This document shows positions 1-8,355 of a stretch of DNA of 64,000 nucleotides, one piece after another; position 1 is the stretch's first letter; every line of letters begins with the position of its first letter. The notes under the pieces were generated by a model. That model did no database searches, had not been told where the DNA came from, and saw only the letters and a list, made by a program, of their open reading frames with translations. The stretch comes from Akkermansia sp. GTDB taxonomy: Bacteria > Verrucomicrobiota > Verrucomicrobiia > Verrucomicrobiales > Akkermansiaceae. The translations under genes were made by a program, and so were the position numbers. The stretch covers positions 1-64,000 of the forward strand of contig JAGBDZ010000094.1 in assembly GCA_017937215.1 (NCBI GenBank), given 5' to 3'.

Positions 1-270
1 CCTCGCTGTGTTCGTGCTGGTGTTCACCCTCGGCGGCGTGGTCGTGGGTGCAACCTTCGCCGTGCTCGTGCTGGTGTTCACCCTCGGCGGCGTGGTCATG
101 CGTGCAGCCCTCGCTGTGTTCGTGCTGGTGTTCACCCTCGGCGGCGTGGTCGTGGGTGCAACCTTCGCCGTGCTCGTGCTGGTGTTCACCCTCGGCGGCG
201 TGGTCATGCGTGCAGCCTTCGCCGTGTTCATGCTGGTGTTCAGCACTTTCAGCAGCGTGTCCGTGGTTGC
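1..270. repeat. 54-bp tandem repeat with 108-bp higher-order period
   Basis: Units of 54 bp (18 codons) repeat from position 1. Positions 1-108 and 109-216 are almost identical to each other, while adjacent 54-bp units differ, so the latest expansion copied a two-unit block. A diverged unit follows to about 270. The array codes for the His-rich segment on the minus strand and continues beyond the window edge. Confidence 0.9.
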
Positions 271-367
271 AACCTGCACCGTGCACATGGCCGGTGTAAT
301 CTTCCACCGAGAATTCGGCGGCATAGGCGACAGAGGCTACAAAGCCCAAAAACAGTTTCAGTTTCAT
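1..367 (-). CDS. His-rich repeat exported protein, truncated by window start (possible RND efflux periplasmic adaptor)
   Basis: The reading frame starts at an ATG (365-367) directly abutting the stop codon of the TolC-like gene and runs leftward out of the window, so only about 122 N-terminal residues are seen. They show a signal peptide (MKLKLFLGFVASVAYA) followed by an 18-residue repeat unit of the type HEHGEGCTHDHAAEGEHQ, full of His, Glu/Asp and one Cys. Such segments bind transition metals. Position directly after a CusC/TolC-type channel gene suggests a CusB/CzcB-like membrane-fusion adaptor with a metal-binding N-terminus, but no adaptor domain is visible here. That identity is inference; the exported His-rich nature is seen directly. 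Confidence 0.75.
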   Translation of the reverse strand, partial: MKLKLFLGFVASVAYAAEFSVEDYTGHVHGAGCNHGHAAESAEHQHEHGEGCTHDHAAEGEHQHEHGEGCTHDHAAEGEHQHEHSEGCTHDHAAEGEHQHEHGEGCTHDHAAEGEHQHEHSE

Positions 368-1654
368 TTACTTAGCAATAAAATCGGGGTTAAGGTACTG
401 AATTTCCACCTGAGTGGTCAGCAGTTTGGAAAGGCAATCGAGATAATTCATGCGGCGCAGATAAGCCTCCTGGCGGGCATCTGCCACGGCAGGAAGCTTT
501 GTTTCACCAATGGCATAGAGCTCTTCCTGACGTTTTTCCGCGTCGGAAAGCTGAGAGACACGGCCCTGCTCGGCTCGGCAGTGTTTCAGGAGAAGAGTCT
601 GCATATCAGCCAGAGCTACGGACTGCTGCACCAGGTCACGCCAGGTCTGCACGGCATCGTATTCCTTGATATTGCGTTCAGCCGTGGCTTCCGCAATACC
701 CTGCCGATTGCGGTTCCAGAGGGGAAGCTTGATGCCTACACCTACACCGACTTTGCTGTTGCCGTCCTCGTGTTCGAAGCCGGGGCCCAGTTCCAGCTCA
801 GGATACTGCTTGCGGATTTCGCGCTGTAATTCAGCCTCGCTGGTATCGTGGTTGGCCATGGCGGCCTTCAGAGAGGGATGCTGCAGCAGTTTCTCCTGCG
901 TGGGTGCAGTCACCGCAGCGGGAATTCCCTTGGGAAGGTGCCCGGCCATCTCTACTTCGCGCATATCGGGATGCAGGCCCAGCAACTTCACCAGCTCAAG
1001 ATGCTGAGCCAAGTGCAACTGCTCCATTTCCTGCAGTTCCTTCTGACCATCGTTCAGGCGGCGGCAGATAACCTGGTAATCTGCGAACTCCATTTCACCC
1101 AGGTCATGCAGACGTGCGGCATTTTTCTGTTCGTCAGACTGCTGCTTTACGCGGTCTTTCATCAGGTGCAGCTTGGCATGTGTGGCCATGACCTCATAGC
1201 GCAGGGTATCCAGTTTCACCAGATAAGCTCGTTCCTTGGCCTGCATGGTCAGGTAGTCCGCCTGTTTGTAGCATTCGGCCACCTTTTCAGCCAGAGCCGG
1301 CAGTCCGGTCACCGGAATGGTGAGTCCCAGCCCAATGCCGCGGTTCGTGACATCCGCTTCGCGGACCTGCTTCACCTCTGCCGAGATGGAGGGATCCTCC
1401 CACAGTCCGGCAAACTCCGCCACTGCCGTGCTGCGGGCATAGCTGAGGCGGGCCTGGTTCAGCTCGGGATTCAGCAGCAGACCAATCTCGTGCAGCTTCT
1501 CCAGGCTCATCGGATTAGCGCCTTCGCAGAGGCGGGAGGAAAGCTGCAGCCACTCGGCCGTATCCTGCTGCAGATTCACCGGACTGGGTGAATACACAGC
1601 ACATGCTGCAAACGCCAGTGGAAGCACACAGCTTCCCCAGAATTTTAATTTCAT
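368..1654 (-). CDS. TolC/CusC-family outer membrane efflux protein
   Basis: 428 residues, close to the usual 420-480 of outer-membrane factor proteins. The N-terminus is a signal peptide with a lipobox-like FAAC near residue 18, as in the lipoprotein CusC. Two long helical, coiled-coil-prone halves follow, including a GVGVGIKLPLWNRNR segment typical of the second OEP repeat. It would form the trimeric outer-membrane duct of a tripartite RND metal or drug pump. The next gene downstream begins immediately after its stop (TAA-ATG junction), so they are co-transcribed. The flanking His/Cys-rich proteins make a heavy-metal (Cu/Ag/Zn/Co type) substrate likely, by inference. Confidence 0.85.
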   Translation of the reverse strand: MKLKFWGSCVLPLAFAACAVYSPSPVNLQQDTAEWLQLSSRLCEGANPMSLEKLHEIGLLLNPELNQARLSYARSTAVAEFAGLWEDPSISAEVKQVREADVTNRGIGLGLTIPVTGLPALAEKVAECYKQADYLTMQAKERAYLVKLDTLRYEVMATHAKLHLMKDRVKQQSDEQKNAARLHDLGEMEFADYQVICRRLNDGQKELQEMEQLHLAQHLELVKLLGLHPDMREVEMAGHLPKGIPAAVTAPTQEKLLQHPSLKAAMANHDTSEAELQREIRKQYPELELGPGFEHEDGNSKVGVGVGIKLPLWNRNRQGIAEATAERNIKEYDAVQTWRDLVQQSVALADMQTLLLKHCRAEQGRVSQLSDAEKRQEELYAIGETKLPAVADARQEAYLRRMNYLDCLSKLLTTQVEIQYLNPDFIAK

Positions 1655-1799
1655 GATAATATTCAGTTGTAAAATTGTTATTCGCGCGCGATGCGCGCAT
1701 ATTGGTTTAGTCTCTTATAGCCCCGCAAGAGGCCCATGTAAAGCAAAAAGTGCCCACTCCCCTGCAAGAACAAAGGACGGGCCTATTACTGAACCAGCT

Positions 1800-2186
1800 T
1801 TAACAACGCCGGGGTCGCAAATACCCACCATACAGGGGCGGCAGGTTTCCTGTTTCGGAGGAAGCACCGGGCACCACCCAATGGGGCACCTCATGCGTGG
1901 CATGGCAGGTACTTTCCACCACTGCCGCAGGTGCGGGTGCCTCGGCACGCCGAGCATCCTCGCGCATCAATTGCATGCGTTCATGCTGGTGGTGACGGTG
2001 GTCGTGTTCTGCGCAGCGTCCCTGCTCATGCATGGTCTGCGTCTCGTGTGCGCAGCAGTGGTGCAAGCCACAGCAGGAATGAGCAACACAATCCGCCCCC
2101 GGCAACCCATACAGGGCCCCGGACATCATCACCGGCAGCAGCAGAAACATGGCCACAACCAGCAGAATGCGGCTCACAACTCTCAC
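1800..2186 (-). CDS. Small His/Cys-rich membrane-anchored protein, putative metal-binding
   Basis: 128 residues beginning with a GTG start and a hydrophobic N-terminal segment (about residues 5-25), followed by a Cys/His-dense stretch (HSCCGLHHCCAHE, then EHDHRHHQHE) and a Pro/Ala-rich tail. No family is recognised. The clustered Cys and His residues, and its place 145 bp upstream of a CusC-like gene on the same strand, suggest a periplasmic metal chaperone or sensor of the same efflux locus. The GTG was chosen because a TTGACA-like promoter ends with its -10 box 8 nt upstream, which fits a leaderless transcript. Confidence 0.6.
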   Translation of the reverse strand: MRVVSRILLVVAMFLLLPVMMSGALYGLPGADCVAHSCCGLHHCCAHETQTMHEQGRCAEHDHRHHQHERMQLMREDARRAEAPAPAAVVESTCHATHEVPHWVVPGASSETGNLPPLYGGYLRPRRC

Positions 2187-2194
2187 AACAGGGG

Positions 2195-2224
2195 GATTTA
2201 GCCATAGATACTTGAATTTGTCAA
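2195..2224 (-). promoter_or_regulatory. Sigma70-type promoter of the metal-resistance genes
   Basis: On the minus strand TTGACA (2219-2224), an 18-nt spacer and TAAATC (2195-2200). The -10 ends 8 nt before the GTG at 2186. Confidence 0.6.
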
Positions 2225-2267
2225 GGGTGTTTTACAAAAAAATAACAGGATTTTTTCTCCTTTTTAC

Positions 2268-2296
2268 TTGAAAAAGTTGAATATACAGGTTAGAGT
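2268..2296 (+). promoter_or_regulatory. Promoter of the MBL-fold hydrolase gene
   Basis: TTGAAA (2268-2273), 17-nt spacer, TAGAGT (2291-2296). The -10 ends 8 nt before the ATG at 2305, so the mRNA is probably leaderless and the GTG at 2302 is less likely to be used. Confidence 0.6.
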
Positions 2297-2304
2297 ATGA
2301 AGTG

Positions 2305-3711
2305 ATGAAAATTCATTTTTGTGGAGCAGCAGAAACAACGACGGGGTCCCAGCATCTTCTGGAGGTGAATGGTAAGAAAATCCTCCTGGACTGCGGTATG
2401 TACCAGGGGCACCGTGAGGACCAGTTGCGCATCAACCGCGAATTCCCTTATTTCAATCCGGCAGAGGTGGATTGCGTAGTGCTCTCCCACGCCCACATTG
2501 ACCACTCAGGCAACCTGCCCAACCTGGTCAAGAAAGGCTACAAGGGGTTCATATACAGCACCCACGCAACGCGTGATCTGTGCCAGGTGATGCTGGCGGA
2601 CTCGGCCCGCATCCAGGAAAGCGACTGCAAGTTCATGAACAAGATGAGCGCACGCAAAGGCGGCAGCGGCAAGGTGGCAGAAGTCATCTACACCGAGCAG
2701 GATGCCGAGCTCTGCCTGCGACGATTCATCAATATAGGCTACGAAATTCCCTTCCCGATTCTGCCGGGTGTCATGCTCACCTTCTACGATGCCGGCCATA
2801 TTCTCGGCGCTGCGCAGATTGTGCTGGATATCGACGATGAAGAAGACGGGCAGCACAAGCGTCTCCTGTTCTCAGGCGACGTAGGGCGCGGCAACAACGA
2901 GTTGCTGCGGGACCCGGTTCCCGTACCGGATGTAGACATCATGCTCATGGAATGCACCTACGGCGGGCGCTATCACGAAGCCCCCAGCCGAGATGACGAA
3001 ACCTTCTGCCGAACCATCCGCGAAGCCTTGAAGCGCGGCGGCAATGTCTACATTCCCTCCTTTGCGGTAGAGCGTACGCAGCAGCTGCTCTACCTGCTGA
3101 ACCGAGCCTACAAAGAGGGGCGACTCCCGAATTACCAGGTGTACGTGGACAGTCCTATGGCGGTGAGTGCCACGGAAATCTTCCGCATTCACCCGGAATG
3201 CTTCAACAAGGAGGTGTACAACTTCCTGTTCGACGAGCGCGACCCCTTCCAATTCGAGCAGCTTCATATGGTGCGCAGCATCTCAGAATCGCAACGGCTC
3301 AACAATCTGCGCGAAAACGCCATCATCATTTCCGCATCAGGCATGTGCGAAGCAGGTCGCATTCTTCACCACCTCAAGAACGGCATCGGCCGTCCCAACA
3401 ACACCGTGCTCTTTGTGGGTTACTGCGCGGCAAATACACTGGGCCGCCGTATTCTGAACGGCGCGCTGGAAGTGCGGATTCTGGGTGATTTGTATCCGGT
3501 GCGGGCTCGTATCGAATCACTGGACTCCTTCTCCGGCCACGCCGACCACGATGAACTGCTGGGCTACTTCAAGCGCACAGGCGGGTGCAAATCCAAGGTA
3601 TTCCTGGTGCACGGCGAAAAGGAATGCAGCGCTGCCATGCTGGATGCCCTGCAGGATATTCACAGCGGCGAAATCCAGGTAGCCAGGCTGAACACCGTGG
3701 TAGAATGCTGA
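2305..3711 (+). CDS. MBL-fold metallo-hydrolase with beta-CASP and RNA-specificity domains
   Basis: About 468 residues. The N-terminal metallo-beta-lactamase fold carries the zinc signature HAHIDH (near residue 61) and further ligands in DAGHILGAAQ and FSGDVGR. A central beta-CASP region and the C-terminal FSGHADHDEL motif complete the RNA-metabolising MBL family (YSH1/CPSF-like, KH-less bacterial branch). Members are predicted exo- or endoribonucleases. Length and all metal ligands look intact. It stands alone, divergent from the metal-efflux genes and converging on the Sel1 gene. The exact RNA substrate cannot be read from sequence. Confidence 0.9.
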   Translation: MKIHFCGAAETTTGSQHLLEVNGKKILLDCGMYQGHREDQLRINREFPYFNPAEVDCVVLSHAHIDHSGNLPNLVKKGYKGFIYSTHATRDLCQVMLADSARIQESDCKFMNKMSARKGGSGKVAEVIYTEQDAELCLRRFINIGYEIPFPILPGVMLTFYDAGHILGAAQIVLDIDDEEDGQHKRLLFSGDVGRGNNELLRDPVPVPDVDIMLMECTYGGRYHEAPSRDDETFCRTIREALKRGGNVYIPSFAVERTQQLLYLLNRAYKEGRLPNYQVYVDSPMAVSATEIFRIHPECFNKEVYNFLFDERDPFQFEQLHMVRSISESQRLNNLRENAIIISASGMCEAGRILHHLKNGIGRPNNTVLFVGYCAANTLGRRILNGALEVRILGDLYPVRARIESLDSFSGHADHDELLGYFKRTGGCKSKVFLVHGEKECSAAMLDALQDIHSGEIQVARLNTVVEC

Positions 3712-3730
3712 TTTCCGCCTCGTTCATCAA

Positions 3731-3764
3731 AAGCCCCGGTTGCAGGAATCTGCGCCGGGACTTT
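3731..3764. terminator. Probable terminator between convergent genes
   Basis: Imperfect hairpin with arms AGCCCCGG and CCGGGACT followed on the minus strand by a T-run (CTTTTGA). It lies between the 3' ends of the MBL and Sel1 genes. Confidence 0.5.
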
Positions 3765-3769
3765 CAGCT

Positions 3770-5131
3770 TCATGGCATAAACTTCCAGGAACCGGCCTGC
3801 ACCATGGTATCGAAGGTCTGCTGGGGAGAAATTTCGCCGCGTTCCTGAGCCATGCGCAGGTACATGCGGGCACGGGCGGGATCCGAAGGTTTGGCCGCAT
3901 TGCCGAGCTGGGAAATCACAGCCATGAGGGTGTAACTCTGCGGCACCCCCATGCTGGCAGCAGTTGTCAGGCAGCTGAGAGCTTTTGTCATGTCTGCTTC
4001 AACGCCGGAACCATTAAAGTACAAATCAGCAAGTGCCATATTGGCAAAGGGCACACCGGCATCCACCAGCTGGCGCAGAATGCGGATACCTCGCTCCGCA
4101 TCCGGAGAGCAGCCTCGCCCCACCACCAGGCAATACGCATAAGCCACCCCGCCGCGGGGGTCGCCGGCATCTGCCGCCTGGCGGTATAATTCGAAGACAC
4201 GCTCAGGTGCATACTTCTCCGGCTGCTTATGGTATTCACCCGCCAGCGGGATAAGCGCGCGGGGGTAGCCCAGCAGAACGGCACGGCGGAACAGGCGAAT
4301 GGATTCTTCCGCATCGGGCTTAATGATTCCTTTCAGCCCCGGGCTGAGCTCGGCGCCTGGCAAGGTGAGCGCAGCAAGCTGGGCTAAAGCCTCAGCGTGG
4401 TCGCGCTCTGCAGCCAGTTTCAGGAACTCGTACCCGAGGGCATCCTTGCCCTGGTTCAGGTAATACAAGGCCAGCGAGCAAGCCGCGCCCGGGCTGCCAT
4501 GCTTGGAAGCCAGGGTAAGCCATTCGCGGCTTTTGGCTTCATCTGAAGGGGCCGTAAATGCGGAGAGGAACTCCTCAACATAGAAATTATTGCGTTTCAA
4601 CTCCGATGCGACTGCCGCACCGGTGGCACCTTCCTTCTCCAGTCGACCGGAAAGCAGCAGGTAGGCCGCGCGAGCCCGGGCACTATTGGCCTTGCAGGCC
4701 TGCATGAGGTATTTCATTCCTTCTTTCTCATTGGCAGGAGCCCCGATTCCGCTGCCGCAGAAATGCGCCATCTCAACCACTGCGGGGATATACCCCTGGG
4801 AGGCAGCCTGTTCCATGACGGCGCGCAGCCGGGCGGCTTCGGGCGCAGTTTCCAGATTTACACGCGCAGCCTGCAGCTGCCGCAGCGACTGCCGGGCAAG
4901 CCAGGTCAGCGCCACAGGATGCCCCGAATCAGCAGCTTTCTTAAGTAATTGGGCATACATGCGTTCATCTCCCCCGGTGGCATCCATCACCGCTGTGACC
5001 ACTGGTCCCATGTATTCAGATTGCGAATTTTTAACGGTATCCAGTGCCGCCATGCAGGCAGATTCAGCATCCGCCACCTGAGCGGAAACCGGGCATAAGG
5101 CCAGAGGCAGGAGATAAAGAAGCTGTTTCAT
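3770..5131 (-). CDS. Secreted Sel1-like repeat (SLR/TPR) protein
   Basis: 453 residues with an N-terminal signal peptide (MKQLLYLLPLALCPVSAQ). The remainder is a chain of about 36-residue Sel1-like helical repeats, recognisable from units such as AAEQG-like A..G...A...L and ADLYFNGSGVEAD. Sel1 proteins are scaffolds for protein-protein contacts, often in the envelope. No enzymatic motif is present. The start is supported by a promoter whose -10 ends 6 nt upstream. It is monocistronic and divergent from nadC. Precise function unknown. Confidence 0.8.
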   Translation of the reverse strand: MKQLLYLLPLALCPVSAQVADAESACMAALDTVKNSQSEYMGPVVTAVMDATGGDERMYAQLLKKAADSGHPVALTWLARQSLRQLQAARVNLETAPEAARLRAVMEQAASQGYIPAVVEMAHFCGSGIGAPANEKEGMKYLMQACKANSARARAAYLLLSGRLEKEGATGAAVASELKRNNFYVEEFLSAFTAPSDEAKSREWLTLASKHGSPGAACSLALYYLNQGKDALGYEFLKLAAERDHAEALAQLAALTLPGAELSPGLKGIIKPDAEESIRLFRRAVLLGYPRALIPLAGEYHKQPEKYAPERVFELYRQAADAGDPRGGVAYAYCLVVGRGCSPDAERGIRILRQLVDAGVPFANMALADLYFNGSGVEADMTKALSCLTTAASMGVPQSYTLMAVISQLGNAAKPSDPARARMYLRMAQERGEISPQQTFDTMVQAGSWKFMP

Positions 5132-5137
5132 TCCGGC

Positions 5138-5166
5138 ATTCTACTTCTACCAAACCAGGCTTGCAA
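5138..5166 (-). promoter_or_regulatory. Promoter of the Sel1-repeat gene
   Basis: Minus-strand TTGCAA (5161-5166), 17-nt spacer, TAGAAT (5138-5143), then six bases before the ATG at 5131. Leaderless layout. Confidence 0.65.
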
Positions 5167-5250
5167 GCTGTTTTTGCAGCATAGACGCGGATTTTCCATA
5201 TGCTTAAAAAACACATTTCTGCCTTTACAATCGGCATCAAGGGGGCTATC

Positions 5251-6126
5251 ATGGGCGGCATGAGCCACACTAAGGTATCGGATAACATGGAAGCGCTTAT
5301 CAAACTGGCGCTGGAAGAAGATTTTGGCGATGGGGACGTGACTTCCCTTTACTTTGTACCTGCAGAACTCCAGGCCCGCGCCCTGCTGCGCCCCCGCACT
5401 CAGGGTGTGCTGTCCGGGGTGGAGGTTGCGCGTGCCGTGTTCAAAGCAGTGGATCCCACACTGAAAGTGGAAGTTTACCTGAACGATGGTGATGAAGTTT
5501 CCCCCGGTGCCGTCGTGATGATGATTGAGGGTAAAGCCCAGTCCATTCTGGGTGCAGAGCGTACGGCCCTCAACTTCATTCAGCGTCTTTCCGGCGTGGC
5601 CAGCATGACTCACAAGTACGTGAAGGCCATAGCCCACACCGACTGCAAGCTGCTGGATACGCGCAAGACCACCCCCGGCTACAGACTGCTGGAAAAAGCA
5701 GCCGTGGTGCATGGTGGCGGCAATAACCACCGTCTGGGGCTCTATGACCGGGCCATGGTGAAGGACAATCACCTGATGACCGATGGCAACACAGACCACC
5801 TGCAGGCCTGCATCACCAAGCTCAAGAACGAGCGCCCCGGAGTGGAAGTGGAACTGGAGGCAGACAATCTGCAGCAGGTCGAGGCCTTCCTCAAGCTGGA
5901 GGGTGTGGACTACATCCTGCTGGATAACATGAGCAACGAAGATATGCGCAAGGCTGTGGAAATGCGCGGTCAGAACGGCAAGCCCTATTTCGAAGCCTCC
6001 GGTGGTCTCACCCTGGCTACGGCTCCGGCTGCAGCCGAAACCGGTGTGGATTTCATGAGCTTCGGTTGTCTCACTCACTCGGTTCCGTCTCTGGACCTGG
6101 GGCTGGATTTCACCGTGGAGCGCTGA
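5251..6126 (+). CDS. nadC: Nicotinate-nucleotide pyrophosphorylase (carboxylating)
   Basis: Quinolinate phosphoribosyltransferase: converts quinolinate and PRPP to nicotinate mononucleotide, CO2 and PPi in de novo NAD synthesis. About 291 residues, normal for NadC. Visible signatures are EEDFGDGDVTS near the N-terminus, the substrate-binding TRKTTPGYR, the VVHGGGNNHRLGLYD segment and KDNHL, and a C-terminal EASGGL phosphate-binding loop. An upstream in-frame ATG at 5200 exists, but the ATG at 5251 follows a good AAGGGGG ribosome site and gives the family-typical length. dprA follows 10 bp downstream, so they are probably co-transcribed. nadA and nadB are not in the window. Confidence 0.95.
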   Translation: MGGMSHTKVSDNMEALIKLALEEDFGDGDVTSLYFVPAELQARALLRPRTQGVLSGVEVARAVFKAVDPTLKVEVYLNDGDEVSPGAVVMMIEGKAQSILGAERTALNFIQRLSGVASMTHKYVKAIAHTDCKLLDTRKTTPGYRLLEKAAVVHGGGNNHRLGLYDRAMVKDNHLMTDGNTDHLQACITKLKNERPGVEVELEADNLQQVEAFLKLEGVDYILLDNMSNEDMRKAVEMRGQNGKPYFEASGGLTLATAPAAAETGVDFMSFGCLTHSVPSLDLGLDFTVER

Positions 6127-6136
6127 TCTGCCCCGC

Positions 6137-7270
6137 ATGCTCACCCCCAAGGAAGCACTTATCACGCTCAACCTCATTCCCGGCCTCGGTTCAATGAGGA
6201 TTCAGGCACTGCTGGAATTTTTCGGCAGTGCCGAACTTGTGCTCAGCGCCCCGGAGAAAATGCTGGCCATGGTGCCGCGCATCGGTCCGCGACTGGCCGC
6301 CGCCATCGCAGACTGGCGCAACTGCACCAATGTGGAAGCCGAGCTGCAATGCGCCGCCGATTACGGGGTGCGGGTGGTCACGCTGACCGATGCAGATTAC
6401 CCGGATTTTCTGCGACGCATGAGCGACCCGCCCATTGTGCTTTACGTGCAGGGTGAATACAGAGCAGCAGACAGTGACCGCAGCGTGGCCATTGTGGGCA
6501 CCCGCCAGGCATCTCCCTATGGAGCAACGACGGCGCGGCGCTTCGGGCGCGAACTGGCGGATGCCGGCTGCACCATTATCTCCGGTCTGGCACGGGGCAT
6601 CGACACCGCAGCCCACTGGGGTGCGCTGGATGCCGGTGGCCGCACACTGGCCGTGCTGGGATTCGGCATGGCCTCCCTCTATCCGGAAGAAAACGCCGAG
6701 CTGGCAAACCGCATCTGCGCGGGGCACGGAGCCTTGCTGAGCGAGTTTCCCATGTACATGCGCCCCAGCCGCACCACCTTCCCGCAGCGCAACCGCATTG
6801 TCGCAGCGTGGAGCCGGGCCACCCTGGTGGTAGAAGCGCCGGAGCGCAGCGGGTCTCTGCACACGGCCAACATGGCCGCCAGCGACTATGGCAACACGGT
6901 TTTCGCCATTCCCGGACCTATCAACCAGATTGGCTCCAGCGGATGCCACTCCCTCATCCGGGATGGCGCCACGCTGTGCACCTCACCTCATGAACTGCTG
7001 GCCGACATGGGATGGCTCAACACCCACCGGCAGATGGAACTGTTTACTCCGGAACCGGTCGAAAAGGAAGTTCCGGCACTGCGCCCGGCGCTGACCGATG
7101 CAGAATCTTCCGATATTCTCCGGGCTCTGGCAGACGGGCATGACACGCTGGATGCACTCTGCACCGTTCTGGGCAGAGGAGCACACACTATCACCCCTAT
7201 CCTGATGCGTTTGCAGATTGAGCGACGCATCACACCCCTTCCCGGCGGGCGTTTCTGCATCACCCGGTGA
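6137..7270 (+). CDS. dprA: DNA-processing protein DprA
   Basis: 377 residues. The N-terminal helical region (LIPGLGSMRIQALLEFFGSA) resembles the SAM/HhH part, residues about 110-290 form the Rossmann-like DprA core (GTRQASPYG, SGLARGIDTAAH, PEENAELA, FPQRNRIVA), and the C-terminal 60 residues look like the winged-helix DprA_WH domain. DprA loads RecA on incoming single-stranded DNA during natural transformation. The gene lies 10 bp after nadC. The core is intact; competence itself is not demonstrated by anything in the window. Confidence 0.93.
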   Translation: MLTPKEALITLNLIPGLGSMRIQALLEFFGSAELVLSAPEKMLAMVPRIGPRLAAAIADWRNCTNVEAELQCAADYGVRVVTLTDADYPDFLRRMSDPPIVLYVQGEYRAADSDRSVAIVGTRQASPYGATTARRFGRELADAGCTIISGLARGIDTAAHWGALDAGGRTLAVLGFGMASLYPEENAELANRICAGHGALLSEFPMYMRPSRTTFPQRNRIVAAWSRATLVVEAPERSGSLHTANMAASDYGNTVFAIPGPINQIGSSGCHSLIRDGATLCTSPHELLADMGWLNTHRQMELFTPEPVEKEVPALRPALTDAESSDILRALADGHDTLDALCTVLGRGAHTITPILMRLQIERRITPLPGGRFCITR

Positions 7271-7283
7271 ACGCACTTTAGAC

Positions 7284-7312
7284 TTGCAAATCAGAAGGGG
7301 GTGACATAGACT
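7284..7312 (+). promoter_or_regulatory. Promoter of the D,D-carboxypeptidase gene
   Basis: TTGCAA (7284-7289), 17-nt spacer, TAGACT (7307-7312), then 8 nt to the ATG at 7321. Confidence 0.55.
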
Positions 7313-7320
7313 CTGCCGCC

Positions 7321-8256
7321 ATGCGTTTTATTGCCGCCACACTGACGCTCTGCTCGATTTTCTTAGCCTTTGCCCCGGTTCCCGTGGTGGCAGCATCTCC
7401 TTTCGCCCAGAACCAGAAGCTGAGCGGCCACAGGCCAGCACCCATTCCTGCCGAGGCACGCAAAGTGCGTCGCCCCTACGCCGGCGGTCTGAATCCCTCA
7501 CGCCCGCTGCGCACGCCCGACACCCCTGCACCGCAACCCAACTGCGCGGCCGTCTGCGTGATTGATCCATACAATGGCAACGTGCTCTACGGATTCAATG
7601 CAAACACGCGCCGCCAGGTGGCCAGCACGCAGAAAATCATCACCGCTCTGTGTGTATGCGACACTAAGGACCTGGACAAAATGGTGACCATCAAAGCCTC
7701 TGATCGACTGGCTCCCCCCATCCGTCTCAACCTGCGTGCCGGCGAACAATACTCGCGACGCGATTTGCTGCAAGCCATGCTCACCGGCAGTTTCAACGAC
7801 GTAGCAGTTTCACTTGCGCGCGACTGCGCCGGCAGCGTGGATGCCTTTGTAGACCGCATGAACGCCCGCGCACGCCGCATGCGCATGTACAACACCCATT
7901 TTGAAAACCCGAACGGGCTTCCCGCCCAGCAGTATTCCACCGCATACGACATGGCTCTGGCGGCCTGCTATGCGTACAACAACCGCACCATCCGCAGCAT
8001 GATCAACATCCCGGCCTATGAATTCCGCCGGAATAATGGTCAGGTGCGCATGATTCGCTCCACTAACCGCCTGCTGACCTCGCACCCCTGGGTACAAGGC
8101 ATGAAAACCGGCTACACTAACCTGGCCGGTAAGTGCCTGATATCCTGTGCCTCGGCCAATGGTCGCGCCGTCATCGTAGTGGTACTGGGCAGCACCAGCC
8201 GCAAAATCTGGGGTGAATCACTTAAATACCTCCGCTGGGCACTGGACGCGGCCTGA
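7321..8256 (+). CDS. D-alanyl-D-alanine carboxypeptidase (peptidase S11, PBP5-like)
   Basis: 311 residues with an N-terminal signal peptide (hydrophobic to about residue 25). All three penicillin-binding motifs are present: SxxK as S102-T-Q-K105, SxN as S157-F-N159 and KTG at 262-264. It would trim the terminal D-Ala of peptidoglycan pentapeptides in the periplasm. It is shorter than E. coli PBP5: the C-terminal beta domain and membrane-anchoring helix are missing, as in DacF or small S11 proteins, so it may be soluble. Start chosen because of the promoter 8 nt upstream. Confidence 0.9.
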   Translation: MRFIAATLTLCSIFLAFAPVPVVAASPFAQNQKLSGHRPAPIPAEARKVRRPYAGGLNPSRPLRTPDTPAPQPNCAAVCVIDPYNGNVLYGFNANTRRQVASTQKIITALCVCDTKDLDKMVTIKASDRLAPPIRLNLRAGEQYSRRDLLQAMLTGSFNDVAVSLARDCAGSVDAFVDRMNARARRMRMYNTHFENPNGLPAQQYSTAYDMALAACYAYNNRTIRSMINIPAYEFRRNNGQVRMIRSTNRLLTSHPWVQGMKTGYTNLAGKCLISCASANGRAVIVVVLGSTSRKIWGESLKYLRWALDAA

Positions 8257-8333
8257 TTTATCAACGGCGATTCATTGCCGTACAAATTGCTGTCTGCACA
8301 CTGTTTTTTCCTTTTCATCGCAGAAAAAATGGC

Positions 8334-8339
8334 TATAAT
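8334..8339 (+). promoter_or_regulatory. TATAAT -10 element
   Basis: Perfect TATAAT 16 nt before the ATG at 8356. No clear -35 match is visible, so only the -10 is claimed. Confidence 0.4.
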
Positions 8340-8355
8340 ACTTCGGTAGTATAGC

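Noticed and set aside
1-270. CRISPR array
   Set aside because: Repeats are contiguous 54-bp units without spacers and are in-frame coding sequence.
8-829. A 273-codon plus-strand frame through the 54-bp repeats
   Set aside because: The minus-strand reading gives a signal peptide, His-rich repeats and an operon junction; the plus-strand reading crosses into the TolC-like gene antisense.
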